Part shown: one piece after another, positions 1 through 7,151 of the stretch
How the letters are laid out: each line of letters begins with the position of its first letter
Numbering within the stretch: position 1 is the first letter of the stretch
Origin: Alkalihalobacillus sp. BA299
GTDB taxonomy: Bacteria; Bacillota; Bacilli; Bacillales; Bacillaceae_F
Direction: 5' to 3'
Assembly (NCBI RefSeq): GCF_017745675.1
Contig: NZ_JAFLJM010000029.1
Location: 1-41,062 of the forward strand
DNA: 41,062 nucleotides
Position numbers and translations under genes: made by a program
The notes under the pieces: model-generated
Database searches by the model: none
What the model was told of the DNA's origin: nothing
The model's input: only the letters and a program-made list of their open reading frames with translations

Positions 1-76
1 AAAGGTCATATCCTAGTTTTCCTGCTTGATATTCTTTAACTAGCATTAACTTAAATTGTTCACTATATTTAGCCAT
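1..76 (-). CDS. IS3-family transposase OrfA, N-terminal 25 residues only
   Basis: Partial gene running off the left edge. The visible protein begins MAKYSEQFKLMLVKEYQAGK, the start of the helix-turn-helix domain of IS3/IS150-type OrfA proteins, which bind the element's ends. The ATG is at 74-76. Its ribosome-binding site (GGGGTG, six bases upstream) forms the 3' arm of the hairpin at 83-120, so translation from transcripts entering from outside should be suppressed. OrfB and the frameshift region are not in the window, so it cannot be said whether the copy is intact. Confidence 0.75.
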   Translation of the reverse strand, partial: MAKYSEQFKLMLVKEYQAGKLGYDL

Positions 77-82
77 TAAAAA

Positions 83-120
83 CACCCCAAAAGTTAGATT
101 TCACTCTAACTTTTGGGGTG
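83..120 (-). terminator. Insertion-sequence end hairpin: terminator-like, masks the transposase RBS
   Basis: A perfect 16-bp inverted repeat (83-98 with 105-120, six-base loop) is followed on the minus strand by five T residues. In that orientation it looks like an intrinsic terminator for transcripts leaving mqnE. Its 3' arm also carries the Shine-Dalgarno bases of the transposase gene. Confidence 0.6.
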
Positions 121-154
121 CAGTACAGATTTGGGCTTTTAATTAAACGTTTGA

Positions 155-1249
155 TTAATATTCTTTAATGATGTTATAGAATGTATCTCTTTCAACAGGA
201 GTTCTTCCTGCCGTTTTAATAAGGTGGATCAGTTCATCTCGAGTAATTCCCGCAGAAGTTAACGCTCCAACTGAATGAGAGATACGTTCTTCAATTAAAG
301 TACCATGAATGTCATCAGAACCAAATGTCAGTGCCATTTGTGTTAGTTGAACACCAATATTAATCCAGTACGCTTTTATATGATCGAAGTTATCTAGCAT
401 GAGTCGGCTTATGGCAACAGTTCTCATATCATCGAAAGCTGAAGTTCTACGCTTTAAGCCTGCATTAATGGATCGCGGTTGCATTGCGAGTGGAATAAAG
501 ACCATATAGCCGTTTGTTCGGTCTTGAAGCTGACGCAGGCGATCCATATGAATTAAACGTTCTTCAAATGATTCAATTGAACCGTAAAGCATGGTCGCAT
601 GTGTTTTTAAGCCGAGACCGTGAGCGATTTCGTGAGCTTCTAACCATTGATCTGTAGATGCTTTATCAGGGCTCATCTTTTCGCGGTAACGTTCAGTTAA
701 AATTTCAGCTCCACCACCTGGTAACGTATCTAATCCAGCTTTAATTAATTCTTCAAGTACTTCTTTCATTGAAATTCCAGCAATTCTAGAGAAAAACTCA
801 ATTTCAGCACCCGTGTATGCTTTAATGGTAGCTTGAGGGTAATGCTTTTTTAACGTACGAATTGTATTTAAATAATAATCAAACGGGACTTCATGATTGT
901 GACCGCCTACAATGTGAAACTCCCGAATATTATCGTTCCAGCGATCGCTTACATACTTTAATAAAGCTTCTTCGTCCATTGTATATGCCCCTTCTTCACC
1001 TGGCTTACGTTTAAAGCCACAGAAGCTACAGCTTGCTTCGCAAACGTTGGTAGGGTTAATATACATATTTTCAATAAAATAAACGTTATTACCATTCTTT
1101 TTTTGATTCACTTCATTGGCAAGTTGAGCAACCGAAAGTAAATCAGGTGTATCGTATAAATAGAGTCCGTCTTCAATCGTTAGACGTTCACCACTTCGTA
1201 CTTTATTTGCAATATCTTGTATCCGTTTATCGAGAGTAAGTGTAGACAT
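155..1249 (-). CDS. mqnE: Aminofutalosine synthase MqnE (radical SAM)
   Basis: MqnE joins the chorismate-derived 3-[(1-carboxyvinyl)oxy]benzoate to SAM to make aminofutalosine, in the futalosine route to menaquinone. The radical-SAM cluster motif CEASCSFC (CxxxCxxC) follows INPTNV near residue 65. The later TLPGGGAEIL block is typical of MqnE, whereas the sister enzyme MqnC usually has SIPGGGAEIL. At 364 aa it has normal length. The ATG at 1249 is preceded by AGAGGT at good spacing; an in-frame ATG at 1306 has no clear ribosome site. Classical Bacillus species make menaquinone through the men genes, so this gene is a lineage marker. An IS3-like element sits 28 bp past the stop, and no other mqn gene is visible here. 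Confidence 0.9.
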   Translation of the reverse strand: MSTLTLDKRIQDIANKVRSGERLTIEDGLYLYDTPDLLSVAQLANEVNQKKNGNNVYFIENMYINPTNVCEASCSFCGFKRKPGEEGAYTMDEEALLKYVSDRWNDNIREFHIVGGHNHEVPFDYYLNTIRTLKKHYPQATIKAYTGAEIEFFSRIAGISMKEVLEELIKAGLDTLPGGGAEILTERYREKMSPDKASTDQWLEAHEIAHGLGLKTHATMLYGSIESFEERLIHMDRLRQLQDRTNGYMVFIPLAMQPRSINAGLKRRTSAFDDMRTVAISRLMLDNFDHIKAYWINIGVQLTQMALTFGSDDIHGTLIEERISHSVGALTSAGITRDELIHLIKTAGRTPVERDTFYNIIKEY

Positions 1250-1549
1250 CAAATTACCTCTTTTCATTTCTTTATATTCTCCTATTATATTATCAGATAA
1301 AAACAAGAAAAAGGAAGTGAGAAGAATTGTAAATAGTAGAATGAAGGTTTAATACCTGTTAAAAGGGGTAAACCTATAATAACAAAGATAATAAAAAGAA
1401 AATTCTTAATTTTTAATAAAAAAGGTCATATTATCATACGAATTTTTTTTTGAAAATTATAGGCCCATTTGGTAAAATAAAAATTAAAGGTTGTCCAATT
1501 AAATAAGAGAAAAAACATTTATCATGGGCAACGGTAAGGGGTGAGTGGT
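1250..1549. other. Divergent intergenic region without a recognisable gene
   Basis: This AT-rich spacer separates mqnE (minus) from the Spo0E-like gene (plus) and must hold both promoters. No convincing operator, hairpin or coding sequence was found. It contains several A/T runs, and the plus strand ends in the GTAAGGGG ribosome site of the next gene. Confidence 0.5.
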
Positions 1550-1756
1550 TTGGAGAGACTTTGTTGTGAAGAGAGCCTTTTAAAAATTGAAATGTTAAGA
1601 GAAAAAATGGTATCGACAGCACTATTATATGGTTTTAACCACCCACTTGTACTTGAATACAGTCAAAAAATAGACGAAAAGCATAATGAATTTTTAACCA
1701 AACAGAAAAAACGAATTGTTTTTCAAACGAAAATAAAAGAAAACGTCCTTCCTTGA
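1550..1756 (+). CDS. Spo0E-like aspartyl-phosphate phosphatase
   Basis: Small regulators of this family dephosphorylate Spo0A~P and so delay sporulation. The protein has 68 residues, within the usual 50-90. It shows two short helices joined by a turn, and the second carries the family signature YSQKIDEKHNEF, corresponding to the S-Q-x-L-D core (Ile replaces Leu). TTG at 1550 was chosen because AAGGGG lies about eight bases upstream. The GTG at 1541 almost overlaps that site. Two cysteines lie near the N-terminus. It is a stand-alone gene followed within 52 bp by yutM. Which phosphorylated regulator it acts on cannot be read from the sequence. Confidence 0.75.
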   Translation: MERLCCEESLLKIEMLREKMVSTALLYGFNHPLVLEYSQKIDEKHNEFLTKQKKRIVFQTKIKENVLP

Positions 1757-1807
1757 GAACAATATGTATAGGTAGTAAAATAAGATGTAGTAGAGGAGGG
1801 AAAATCA

Positions 1808-2161
1808 ATGATAACAATAACTGAGTCAGCGGTTGCTCGTATTAAAGAAATGCTGAATGAAGAAGAAGAGCAAGGATTTAAGCTTCGCATCGGTGTTAAA
1901 GGTGGCGGATGTAGCGGTCTGTCATACGGCATGGGCTTTGACAAAGAAGAGCAAGAGGATGATATGAAGTTAGATTTTGAAGGCTTAGAAGTGCTTGTAG
2001 ATAACGAAAGTGCTCCTGTTTTAAAAGGGGTAGTGATTGATTATAAACAAAATATGATGGGCGGCGGATTTACGATTGAAAATCCAAATGCTATCGCATC
2101 ATGTGGTTGTGGCTCTTCGTTTAGAACGGCCGAAAATGCTGGGAAACCGGAAGAGTGTTAA
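1808..2161 (+). CDS. yutM: HesB/IscA-type iron-sulfur cluster carrier (YutM/ErpA-like)
   Basis: A-type carriers receive an Fe-S cluster from the SUF machinery and pass it to apo-proteins. The three conserved cysteines are visible: one in GGGCSGLSYGM (about residue 38) and two in SCGCGSSF near residue 100. The 117-aa length matches the family. The ATG at 1808 follows GAGGAGGG. A 13-bp intrinsic terminator follows directly, so the gene is probably transcribed alone or with the Spo0E-like gene. The name follows synteny with the B. subtilis yut-yum block. Confidence 0.9.
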   Translation: MITITESAVARIKEMLNEEEEQGFKLRIGVKGGGCSGLSYGMGFDKEEQEDDMKLDFEGLEVLVDNESAPVLKGVVIDYKQNMMGGGFTIENPNAIASCGCGSSFRTAENAGKPEEC

Positions 2162-2188
2162 TAACAAGAATTTAAAAGTAGAGGTCTA

Positions 2189-2226
2189 AAACCTACCTAA
2201 CGAATCCTCTGTTAGGTAGGTTTTTC
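2189..2226 (+). terminator. Intrinsic terminator of yutM
   Basis: A 13-bp perfect stem (2189-2201 with 2211-2223) is followed by T residues. The first structured repeat begins right after it. Confidence 0.85.
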
Positions 2227-2236
2227 TTTCGAGGAT

Positions 2237-2386
2237 GTCTAGCTGCAGCGGCCAGCGTCTAGTGGACTTCGCTCTCCTCCTTACGATAAGTCAACATCGG
2301 ATCGCTAGTGCTTCTCCGTGTTTCCTATATCTCATACGGGAGAGCTCCAGTCCATACGCCGCTGAACGGGCGCTTCCGCTTTTCTT
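2237..2386 (+). repeat. Structured repeat family A, copy A1
   Basis: A 150-bp element starting GTCTAGCTGCAG and ending TCCGCTTTTCTT. The 5' part AGCGGCC-AGCG faces the 3' part CGCT-GAAC-GGGCGCT, which forms a two-segment stem with a GAAC bulge; one outer pair is broken in this copy. It differs from A2 at only two positions. Short open frames inside it are by-products of the repeat and are not genes. Confidence 0.85.
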
Positions 2387-2510
2387 GTCTAGCTGCAGGT
2401 GTCATCGGCTCGAGGTCGCTTCGGTCCAACAAACGTGTCCAAAAATCAGGACACTAATTGCTGGCCCTCCAGCGCTTGTCGCCGATAAGCAGACACCTTC
2501 CGCTTTTCTT
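2387..2510 (+). repeat. Structured repeat family B, copy B1
   Basis: A 124-bp element with the same first bases (GTCTAGCTGCAG) and last bases (TTCCGCTTTTCTT) as family A but a different body. Its outer stem is AGGTGTC with GACACCT and its second stem ATCGGC with GCCGAT, with AAGCA bulged on the 3' side. Inner hairpins are GTGTCC/GGACAC and GCTGG/CCAGC. It is 98% identical to B2, 32 kb away. Confidence 0.85.
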
Positions 2511-2513
2511 ATT

Positions 2514-2663
2514 GTCTAGCTGCAGCGGCCAGCGTCTAGTGGACTTCGCTCTCCTCCTTACGATAAGTCAACATCGGATCGCTAGCGCTTCTCCGTGTTT
2601 CCTATATCTCATACGGGAGAGCTCCAGTCCATACGCCGCTGAACGGCCGCTTCCGCTTTTCTT
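2514..2663 (+). repeat. Structured repeat family A, copy A2
   Basis: Nearly identical to A1. Here the outer stem is fully paired as AGCGGCC with GGCCGCT, a double-sided (compensated) change relative to the AGCGCCC/GGGCGCT pair of the other loci. Confidence 0.85.
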
Positions 2664-2765
2664 ATGTGTTAACTAGTCATATATCTATACGAAAAAAGTT
2701 CAATCGCATAAAGTAAAGTAGTACTAAATCTGGTTAGGGCAATCGTCACGATAGGAGGAGTTCAC

Positions 2766-3152
2766 GTGAGTTATTTTAGAGCACTATCACATAACACTTG
2801 TGGTTGTAATAAACCAACTATGCCTGTTCGTCCACACCACATTCCACATAAACCAAAGCTTAAGAAGAAAAAGAAAAAGACATGTGGATGTTTTTGCGAT
2901 CAGTTTAGGAAGCAAACTCCAGTTCAATTTTCAAGCTTGGTTATAAATGGAGCAATATTAAAAATCGGTGAGAATGACCCAATCTATCCAGAGAATCAAA
3001 TAATAGAAACAATTACTCTAACGCATATTGATGAAAAAAAATGTTGTGCTACGGTTAGAGTAACATATGTACAAGAAACACAGTATCTTCCACCATACCC
3101 CCAAGTCTATAGAGATATAGCTTGCCATCAACTTGGTCCGTATGTAGATTAG
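2766..3152 (+). CDS. Cys-containing small protein, possible spore-surface protein
   Basis: A 128-aa protein that I do not recognise as a named family. The N-terminal 40 residues are rich in His, Pro and Lys, with CGC motifs around residues 12-14 and 40-44 flanking a run of six lysines. The rest looks like a compact beta domain with a CC pair near residue 97. There is no signal peptide or membrane segment. The start is GTG at 2766 with AGGAGG seven bases upstream. It faces an unrelated Cys-rich gene at 3235-3894. The CGC/CC motifs and Lys/His-rich head recall spore coat and exosporium proteins, but that is inference only. Confidence 0.65.
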   Translation: MSYFRALSHNTCGCNKPTMPVRPHHIPHKPKLKKKKKKTCGCFCDQFRKQTPVQFSSLVINGAILKIGENDPIYPENQIIETITLTHIDEKKCCATVRVTYVQETQYLPPYPQVYRDIACHQLGPYVD

Positions 3153-3190
3153 AAGTCCTTAAAAAGCTGTTACCTTGTGATTGATCAAAG

Positions 3191-3226
3191 CAAAAAAAGG
3201 AATAGGTTTTCTTCACACCTATCCCT
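3191..3226 (-). terminator. Intrinsic terminator of the 3235-3894 gene
   Basis: A nine-pair stem (3199-3207 with 3217-3225, one wobble) is followed on the minus strand by seven T residues. It lies between two convergent genes and may also stop the plus-strand transcript weakly. Confidence 0.65.
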
Positions 3227-3234
3227 CTTTATAG

Positions 3235-3894
3235 TCAACAAAAGTCATTAAACTTCGCTGCAGTGAACACACGAGAATCGACAGTAATCGGTATATGAGG
3301 ATCACAGATTTCTTTCGGGATTGGACCAGCATCAACAGTTAAATAGTACCGGTTAAGTCCGCAGCATGGATTTTGATCGACCCAATGGAAGTGAGTCGTC
3401 GTCGTGCTGAAACCAGGTGTCAATGAAATCGTGGTCATATTAAAATCAGGAGAACAAGATGCTTCCTCCCACTCTCCATTATTACAAATCGTTAATGAAG
3501 CAGTAGTTGGAGAGGATGTATCTGTTGTTTCAAAAATAATTTGTGGAGTTTCATCTTCGCAAATTCTCCAAATGCGGAAAGTGACGGGCACTCCAAAAAG
3601 CCCAGTACCGCATGAATGCATATCGGAAATACTGGCGCTAATTGGTGGGAGGTCAGGGACGAACCATTCGACTGTAGCATGCAGTAACACTTTATCCTTT
3701 TTCTCATCGGTACAAATCTCTACTTTTGCAATTGGGTTAGTTGGAGCAGGGCAGCCTGTAGGTGGAATCGTACGGCTTGTATTTTGATCTTTATCAAAGT
3801 CTGTAAATAAAGATTTATCTTTGTTTTTTACATGTGGCGTCTTTTTACAATGATTTTTATGTTTGGGGCTTTTTTCGAAATAAAATGAATTCAA
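3235..3894 (-). CDS. Unrecognised Cys-containing beta-rich protein, possible spore-surface protein
   Basis: About 219 residues, with no family recognised. The first 45 residues are basic and low-complexity (HKNHCKKTPHVKNK). The remainder is rich in Thr, Ser and Pro, with scattered cysteines (TGCPAP, HSCGTG, DQNPCCGL) and alternating hydrophobic residues that suggest stacked beta strands. There is no signal peptide or transmembrane segment. TTG at 3894 was chosen because GAGGTG lies six bases upstream; the GTG at 3903 overlaps that site. It is convergent with the 2766-3152 gene, and the two share Cys pairs and basic N-termini, which hints at a common role. Confidence 0.65.
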   Translation of the reverse strand: MNSFYFEKSPKHKNHCKKTPHVKNKDKSLFTDFDKDQNTSRTIPPTGCPAPTNPIAKVEICTDEKKDKVLLHATVEWFVPDLPPISASISDMHSCGTGLFGVPVTFRIWRICEDETPQIIFETTDTSSPTTASLTICNNGEWEEASCSPDFNMTTISLTPGFSTTTTHFHWVDQNPCCGLNRYYLTVDAGPIPKEICDPHIPITVDSRVFTAAKFNDFC

Positions 3895-4044
3895 TTTTAA
3901 CACCTCGATCTCATTTTAGTACTCTTAACTATCATATTGTGTTAAATTGAATTGGTGATTTGGTGTGGGCATTAACTATAGATAAAAAAACATTTTTTCT
4001 GTTGTTTTTCTAAATTGTAAAAAGTTTTATTAAAATACTTTAAA

Positions 4045-4080
4045 ACAAACAAAAAAGGCTGAACACATATTCAACCTTTT
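4045..4080 (-). terminator. Intrinsic terminator of yumC
   Basis: A nine-pair stem (4055-4063 with 4070-4078, one wobble) is followed on the minus strand by six T residues. Confidence 0.75.
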
Positions 4081-4093
4081 ATAAGATATGCAA

Positions 4094-5086
4094 TTAAAAC
4101 ATACTTGAACTATGTCCAGGTTGTAGCCTTGCGCCAGGGTCCATGTAAGATTTCGCATTGTTTACTGCTGTTGGTGCTTCACCAAACCCGACTGCGATTA
4201 GTTTTACTTTACCTTCATAAGTAGCGATATCACCTGCAGCGTAAATACCTTTAATATTCGTTTCCATTTTTGAATTAACAATAATGGAGTTCTTTTGTAT
4301 GTCAAGACCCCATTCTTTAATTGGGCCAAGTGATGAAATAAATCCGTAGTTAACAATGACGGCATCGACATCGACAGTAGCCTCTTTATCACCTCTTACT
4401 TCTTCAAGGACCACTTTCGTAATTTTTTCACCATCACCAATGAGGTCTTTAATTGCAAAAGGTGTTTGGATATCCACTTTAGATTGGTGTAAAAGCTCTA
4501 CACTATGCTCATGAGCTCTGAATTTGTCGCGGCGATGGACAAGTTTTACATTATTAGCAATAGGCTCTAGCATTAAAGCCCAGTCAACAGCTGAGTCGCC
4601 GCCACCGCAAACGAGAACGTTTTGGCCGGAGAAAATACTTAAATCATTAACGAAATAGTGCAGGTTTTTCCCTTCGTATTGTTCGGCTCCATTTATGTCT
4701 AATCGACGTGGTTGAAATGCTCCAGCACCCGCCGTAATAATAATAGCTTTTGAATAATGCTCTTCTTTATTCGTTTTTATTTTAAAGATATTATTTTCAT
4801 GTTTTTCAAGTTTTTCTACGGATTGTTCAAGGACAATGGTTGGGTTGAATTTACTCATTTGTTCTTTTAAGTTATCAATTAATTCTTGAGCACGAATTTT
4901 AGGGAAGCCTGCTACATCATATATGTATTTTTCAGGATATAATGCAGAAAGTTGTCCGCCTAGCTGTGGCATACTTTCGATTATTTTTACCTTTGCCTGC
5001 CTCATTCCACCATAAAACGCAGTAAACAAACCGACTGGACCACCGCCGACAATCGTAATGTCGTACACTTTGCGTTCTTTTGTCAT
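4094..5086 (-). CDS. yumC: Ferredoxin/flavodoxin-NADP+ reductase, thioredoxin-reductase-like (YumC)
   Basis: This FAD enzyme exchanges electrons between NADPH and ferredoxin or flavodoxin. The N-terminal FAD-binding GGGPVG motif lies near residue 15, followed by GGQL and a second nucleotide-binding motif, CGGGDSAVDWA, in the NADP domain. GIYAAGDIATYEGK near the C-terminus binds FAD. There is no redox-active CxxC pair, which separates it from thioredoxin reductases. At about 330 aa it has the family's length. The ATG at 5084-5086 follows GGAGGTG by seven bases, so the longer in-frame start at 5113 is unlikely. It is divergent from yumB, as expected for the B. subtilis yum locus. Confidence 0.9.
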   Translation of the reverse strand: MTKERKVYDITIVGGGPVGLFTAFYGGMRQAKVKIIESMPQLGGQLSALYPEKYIYDVAGFPKIRAQELIDNLKEQMSKFNPTIVLEQSVEKLEKHENNIFKIKTNKEEHYSKAIIITAGAGAFQPRRLDINGAEQYEGKNLHYFVNDLSIFSGQNVLVCGGGDSAVDWALMLEPIANNVKLVHRRDKFRAHEHSVELLHQSKVDIQTPFAIKDLIGDGEKITKVVLEEVRGDKEATVDVDAVIVNYGFISSLGPIKEWGLDIQKNSIIVNSKMETNIKGIYAAGDIATYEGKVKLIAVGFGEAPTAVNNAKSYMDPGARLQPGHSSSMF

Positions 5087-5509
5087 GACAAAGCACCTCC
5101 ACCAAATTTTCATAAAAACCTAAAATGTAACCTTTTTCATTATAGATGGTATAGAAAGTAATTTAAAGAAATAATGTGAAAATACTGAATTTTTAACATT
5201 AATACCTTCTATATATTATTTATATTATTTTGTCCGCTAAAAATGATTCAATGGCTTGTTTATAAAACCTTACATTCCAAATAAAAGCAAGAATAAACGT
5301 ACGGCTTTCAGAAGAAATTATTAAAAAGGTGGTTGAAAAATAAGTTAAAAACCAATATGATTATAAATGTGAATTGTGACTAGTTTGCGAAATTATCTCT
5401 TATCCTTTATGTAAAATTTTTTAACATGCTACGTGAAGTAAATCACAAACTAGTAATTTACTTCAGAGATTAACAGTATTTAACTAAAAAGAAAATGGAA
5501 GTGATGAAG
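5087..5509. promoter_or_regulatory. Divergent yumC/yumB intergenic region with nested inverted repeats
   Basis: About 420 bp without a gene. ACTAGTTTG (5379-5387) is inverted as CAAACTAGT (5446-5454). A second 9-bp inverted repeat, GAAGTAAAT (5435-5443) with ATTTACTTC (5456-5464), overlaps it and ends 45 bp before the yumB start. They could be operator half-sites or a leader hairpin; the regulator is unknown. Confidence 0.45.
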
Positions 5510-6709
5510 TTGAACAAGCCAAAAATTGTTATTTTAGGGGCCGGTTACGGGGGAATGATTACGGCTTCACGCCTAACAAAAGAATTAGGCTATAATGAAG
5601 CAGATATTACATTGGTTAACAAACATGATTACCATTACCAAACAACTTGGTTACATGAACCAGCTGCTGGTACATTAGATCCTGAAAAAACACGTATGAA
5701 AATTAGCGAGGTTCTTAATTTAAGCAAAATTCATTTTGTAAAAGACGTAGTGGTAGACATTAAAAGGGATGAGAAAAAAGTAATTCTTGAGAACGGTGAA
5801 CTTGATTTTGACTATTTAGTTGTTGCATTAGGTTCTGAGCCAGAAACTTTCGGTGTTCCAGGAGTATTTGAGCATGCATTTAGTAAATGGACAGTGAACG
5901 GAGCACGTCAAGTAAGAGATCATATTGAGTACATGTTTTCAATCTACAACAATGAAGATGAAAAACGTGATGAATTATTAACATTTGTCGTTGCAGGAGC
6001 TGGCTTCACAGGTATTGAATTTATCGGTGAATTATCAGAGCGTGTACCTGAACTATGTAAAAGATATGATGTACCACGGGAAAAGGTGAAAATGTATGTG
6101 ATTGAAGCTGCACCGACAGCATTACCTGGCTTTGATCCTGAGTTAGTTGAATATGCGATGAATTTATTAGAAAGCCGTGGGGTTGAATTTAAGATCAGCT
6201 GCCCAATTAAAGAAGTGACTGAGTATGGTGTTATTTTAGCGGATGGAAGCGAAGTGAAAGCTGAAACAGTTGTTTGGGCAACTGGGGTTCGCGGTAACTC
6301 AATCATTGAAAAAGCAGGGTTTGAAAATATGCGCGGCCGTGTAAAAGTGGAACCAGATCTACGTGCACCTGGCCATGATAATATCTTTATCATTGGAGAT
6401 TGTTCATTAATCATTAATGAAGAGATTAATCGTCCATATCCTCCAACTGCACAAATTGCAATGCAACAAGCTGCAGTATGTGCATCTAACATAAAAGCAT
6501 TAATTCATAATGAGCCAACAAAAGGCTTTAAGCCAGATATTAAAGGAACAGTTGCATCATTAGGTGGTAAAGAAGCGATTGGTGTTGTATTTGATCGTAA
6601 GCTTTACGGTTCATCTGCAAACTTTATGAAGAAAATGATTGATAACCGTTACTTATTTATGCTTGGTGGTACGCCACTTGTACTGAAAAAAGGGAAAAAC
6701 CCACTATAA
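5510..6709 (+). CDS. yumB: NADH dehydrogenase-like FAD oxidoreductase, NDH-2 family (YumB)
   Basis: Type II NADH dehydrogenases are single-subunit, non-pumping flavoproteins on the inner face of the membrane that pass electrons from NADH to menaquinone. The FAD motif GAGYGG lies near the N-terminus and the NADH-binding GAGFTGIEFIGEL near residue 165. WATGVRGNS and the FAD-contacting IIGDC segment follow. The amphipathic C-terminus (FMKKMIDNRYLF) fits membrane attachment. TTG at 5510 was preferred because GGAAGTGA lies upstream at suitable spacing; in-frame ATGs at 5495 and 5504 sit before or within that site. The B. subtilis yumB assignment rests on synteny. Confidence 0.85.
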   Translation: MNKPKIVILGAGYGGMITASRLTKELGYNEADITLVNKHDYHYQTTWLHEPAAGTLDPEKTRMKISEVLNLSKIHFVKDVVVDIKRDEKKVILENGELDFDYLVVALGSEPETFGVPGVFEHAFSKWTVNGARQVRDHIEYMFSIYNNEDEKRDELLTFVVAGAGFTGIEFIGELSERVPELCKRYDVPREKVKMYVIEAAPTALPGFDPELVEYAMNLLESRGVEFKISCPIKEVTEYGVILADGSEVKAETVVWATGVRGNSIIEKAGFENMRGRVKVEPDLRAPGHDNIFIIGDCSLIINEEINRPYPPTAQIAMQQAAVCASNIKALIHNEPTKGFKPDIKGTVASLGGKEAIGVVFDRKLYGSSANFMKKMIDNRYLFMLGGTPLVLKKGKNPL

Positions 6710-6720
6710 AAAGCTTTTCA

Positions 6721-6760
6721 AAGGCTGACTCTATTCAATAGGAGTCAGCCTTAATTGCTT
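6721..6760 (+). terminator. Intrinsic terminator of yumB
   Basis: An 11-bp perfect stem (6721-6731 with 6742-6752) starts 12 bp after the stop codon. The T-run is weak. Confidence 0.65.
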
Positions 6761-6790
6761 TAATAACGGGCATTGATAACGTGTCCATTG

Positions 6791-6828
6791 GTGTCAGTCA
6801 TCTTTAGCACACTAAAGGTGACTGACAC
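6791..6828. repeat. Near-perfect 17-bp inverted repeat
   Basis: GTGTCAGTCATCTTTAG (6791-6807) pairs with CTAAAGGTGACTGACAC (6812-6828), with one G-T pair and a four-base loop. It is followed by A residues rather than T on the plus strand and has no T-run on the minus strand, so it is not a normal terminator. It may be a small mobile palindrome or an attenuator-like leader before yuiA. Confidence 0.6.
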
Positions 6829-6977
6829 AAAAAATATGCAATTAACAATGAAATTTAAAGATAAAACAACTTGATTGCGCTTACACGGCTAAAAATAAAC
6901 TAATTTGGAAGTTTTCTTTTTATCAAAAAACTGATAAAATTGTCTGAAACTTCTGAAATATTGAAAGGGTGTCAAAA

Positions 6978-7133
6978 ATGAAAAAAAGAAAAATTGTTCT
7001 CAAGGATGGTCAATGCCCATACTGTAACGGATTAGGTTACTTTGAATTATTTTTAGGTGGAACTGAAACGTGTGAGCTCTGTTCAGGGCAAGGAGAATTG
7101 AAAAAGAAAGTTGAAAAGAGCGTAGTATCCTAA
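6978..7133 (+). CDS. yuiA: Small zinc-finger-like protein YuiA
   Basis: A 51-aa protein with two CxxC motifs (CPYCNGLGYF and CELCSGQGE) in the C-x2-C-x-G arrangement of DnaJ-type zinc ribbons. One Zn(II) ion is expected to be held by the four cysteines. The flanks are lysine-rich. ATG at 6978 follows GAAAGGGTG. Position between yumB and yuiB matches B. subtilis yuiA. Its molecular role is unknown. The terminator stem begins inside the last codons of the gene. Confidence 0.8.
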   Translation: MKKRKIVLKDGQCPYCNGLGYFELFLGGTETCELCSGQGELKKKVEKSVVS

Positions 7134-7148
7134 TACTACGCTTTTTTC
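7119..7148 (+). terminator. Intrinsic terminator overlapping the yuiA stop
   Basis: AGCGTAGTA (7119-7127) pairs with TACTACGCT (7134-7142), then six T residues follow. The 5' arm is within the coding sequence. Confidence 0.85.
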
Positions 7149-7151
7149 TTT

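Larger units (their letters stand above)
1..127 (-). mobile_element. IS3-family (IS150-like) insertion sequence, left end, truncated by the window edge
   Basis: The element reads leftwards out of the window. Its outer end on the minus strand is TGTACTGCACCCCAAAAG, with the terminal TG expected of IS3-family elements (plus-strand CA at 126-127). It is followed by a 16-bp perfect hairpin and then the first transposase ORF. The element lies only 28 bp beyond the mqnE stop codon. The other end and any target duplication are outside the window. Family assignment rests on the end sequence and the OrfA N-terminus. Confidence 0.8.

Noticed and set aside
2235..2676. Two overlapping open frames of 94 and 72 codons
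   Set aside because: They lie wholly inside the A1-B1-A2 repeats, their products repeat each other, and similar frames appear in the 34-kb array; they have no ribosome sites.
3404..3787. 127-codon plus frame opposite the 3235-3894 gene
   Set aside because: The minus frame is longer and has a ribosome site and a terminator, so this is probably a shadow. Confidence is moderate because neither protein is recognised.
5371..5450. Rex operator (TTGTGA…TCACAA) before yumB
   Set aside because: The half-sites are about 60 bp apart, whereas a Rex site is one 18-20-bp palindrome.
5944..6492. 182-codon minus frame inside yumB
   Set aside because: Antisense shadow of a well-conserved flavoprotein; low-complexity composition and no ribosome site.
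6791..6828. Intrinsic terminator
   Set aside because: The hairpin is strong but is followed by A residues on the plus strand and has no T-run on the minus strand; kept only as an inverted repeat.
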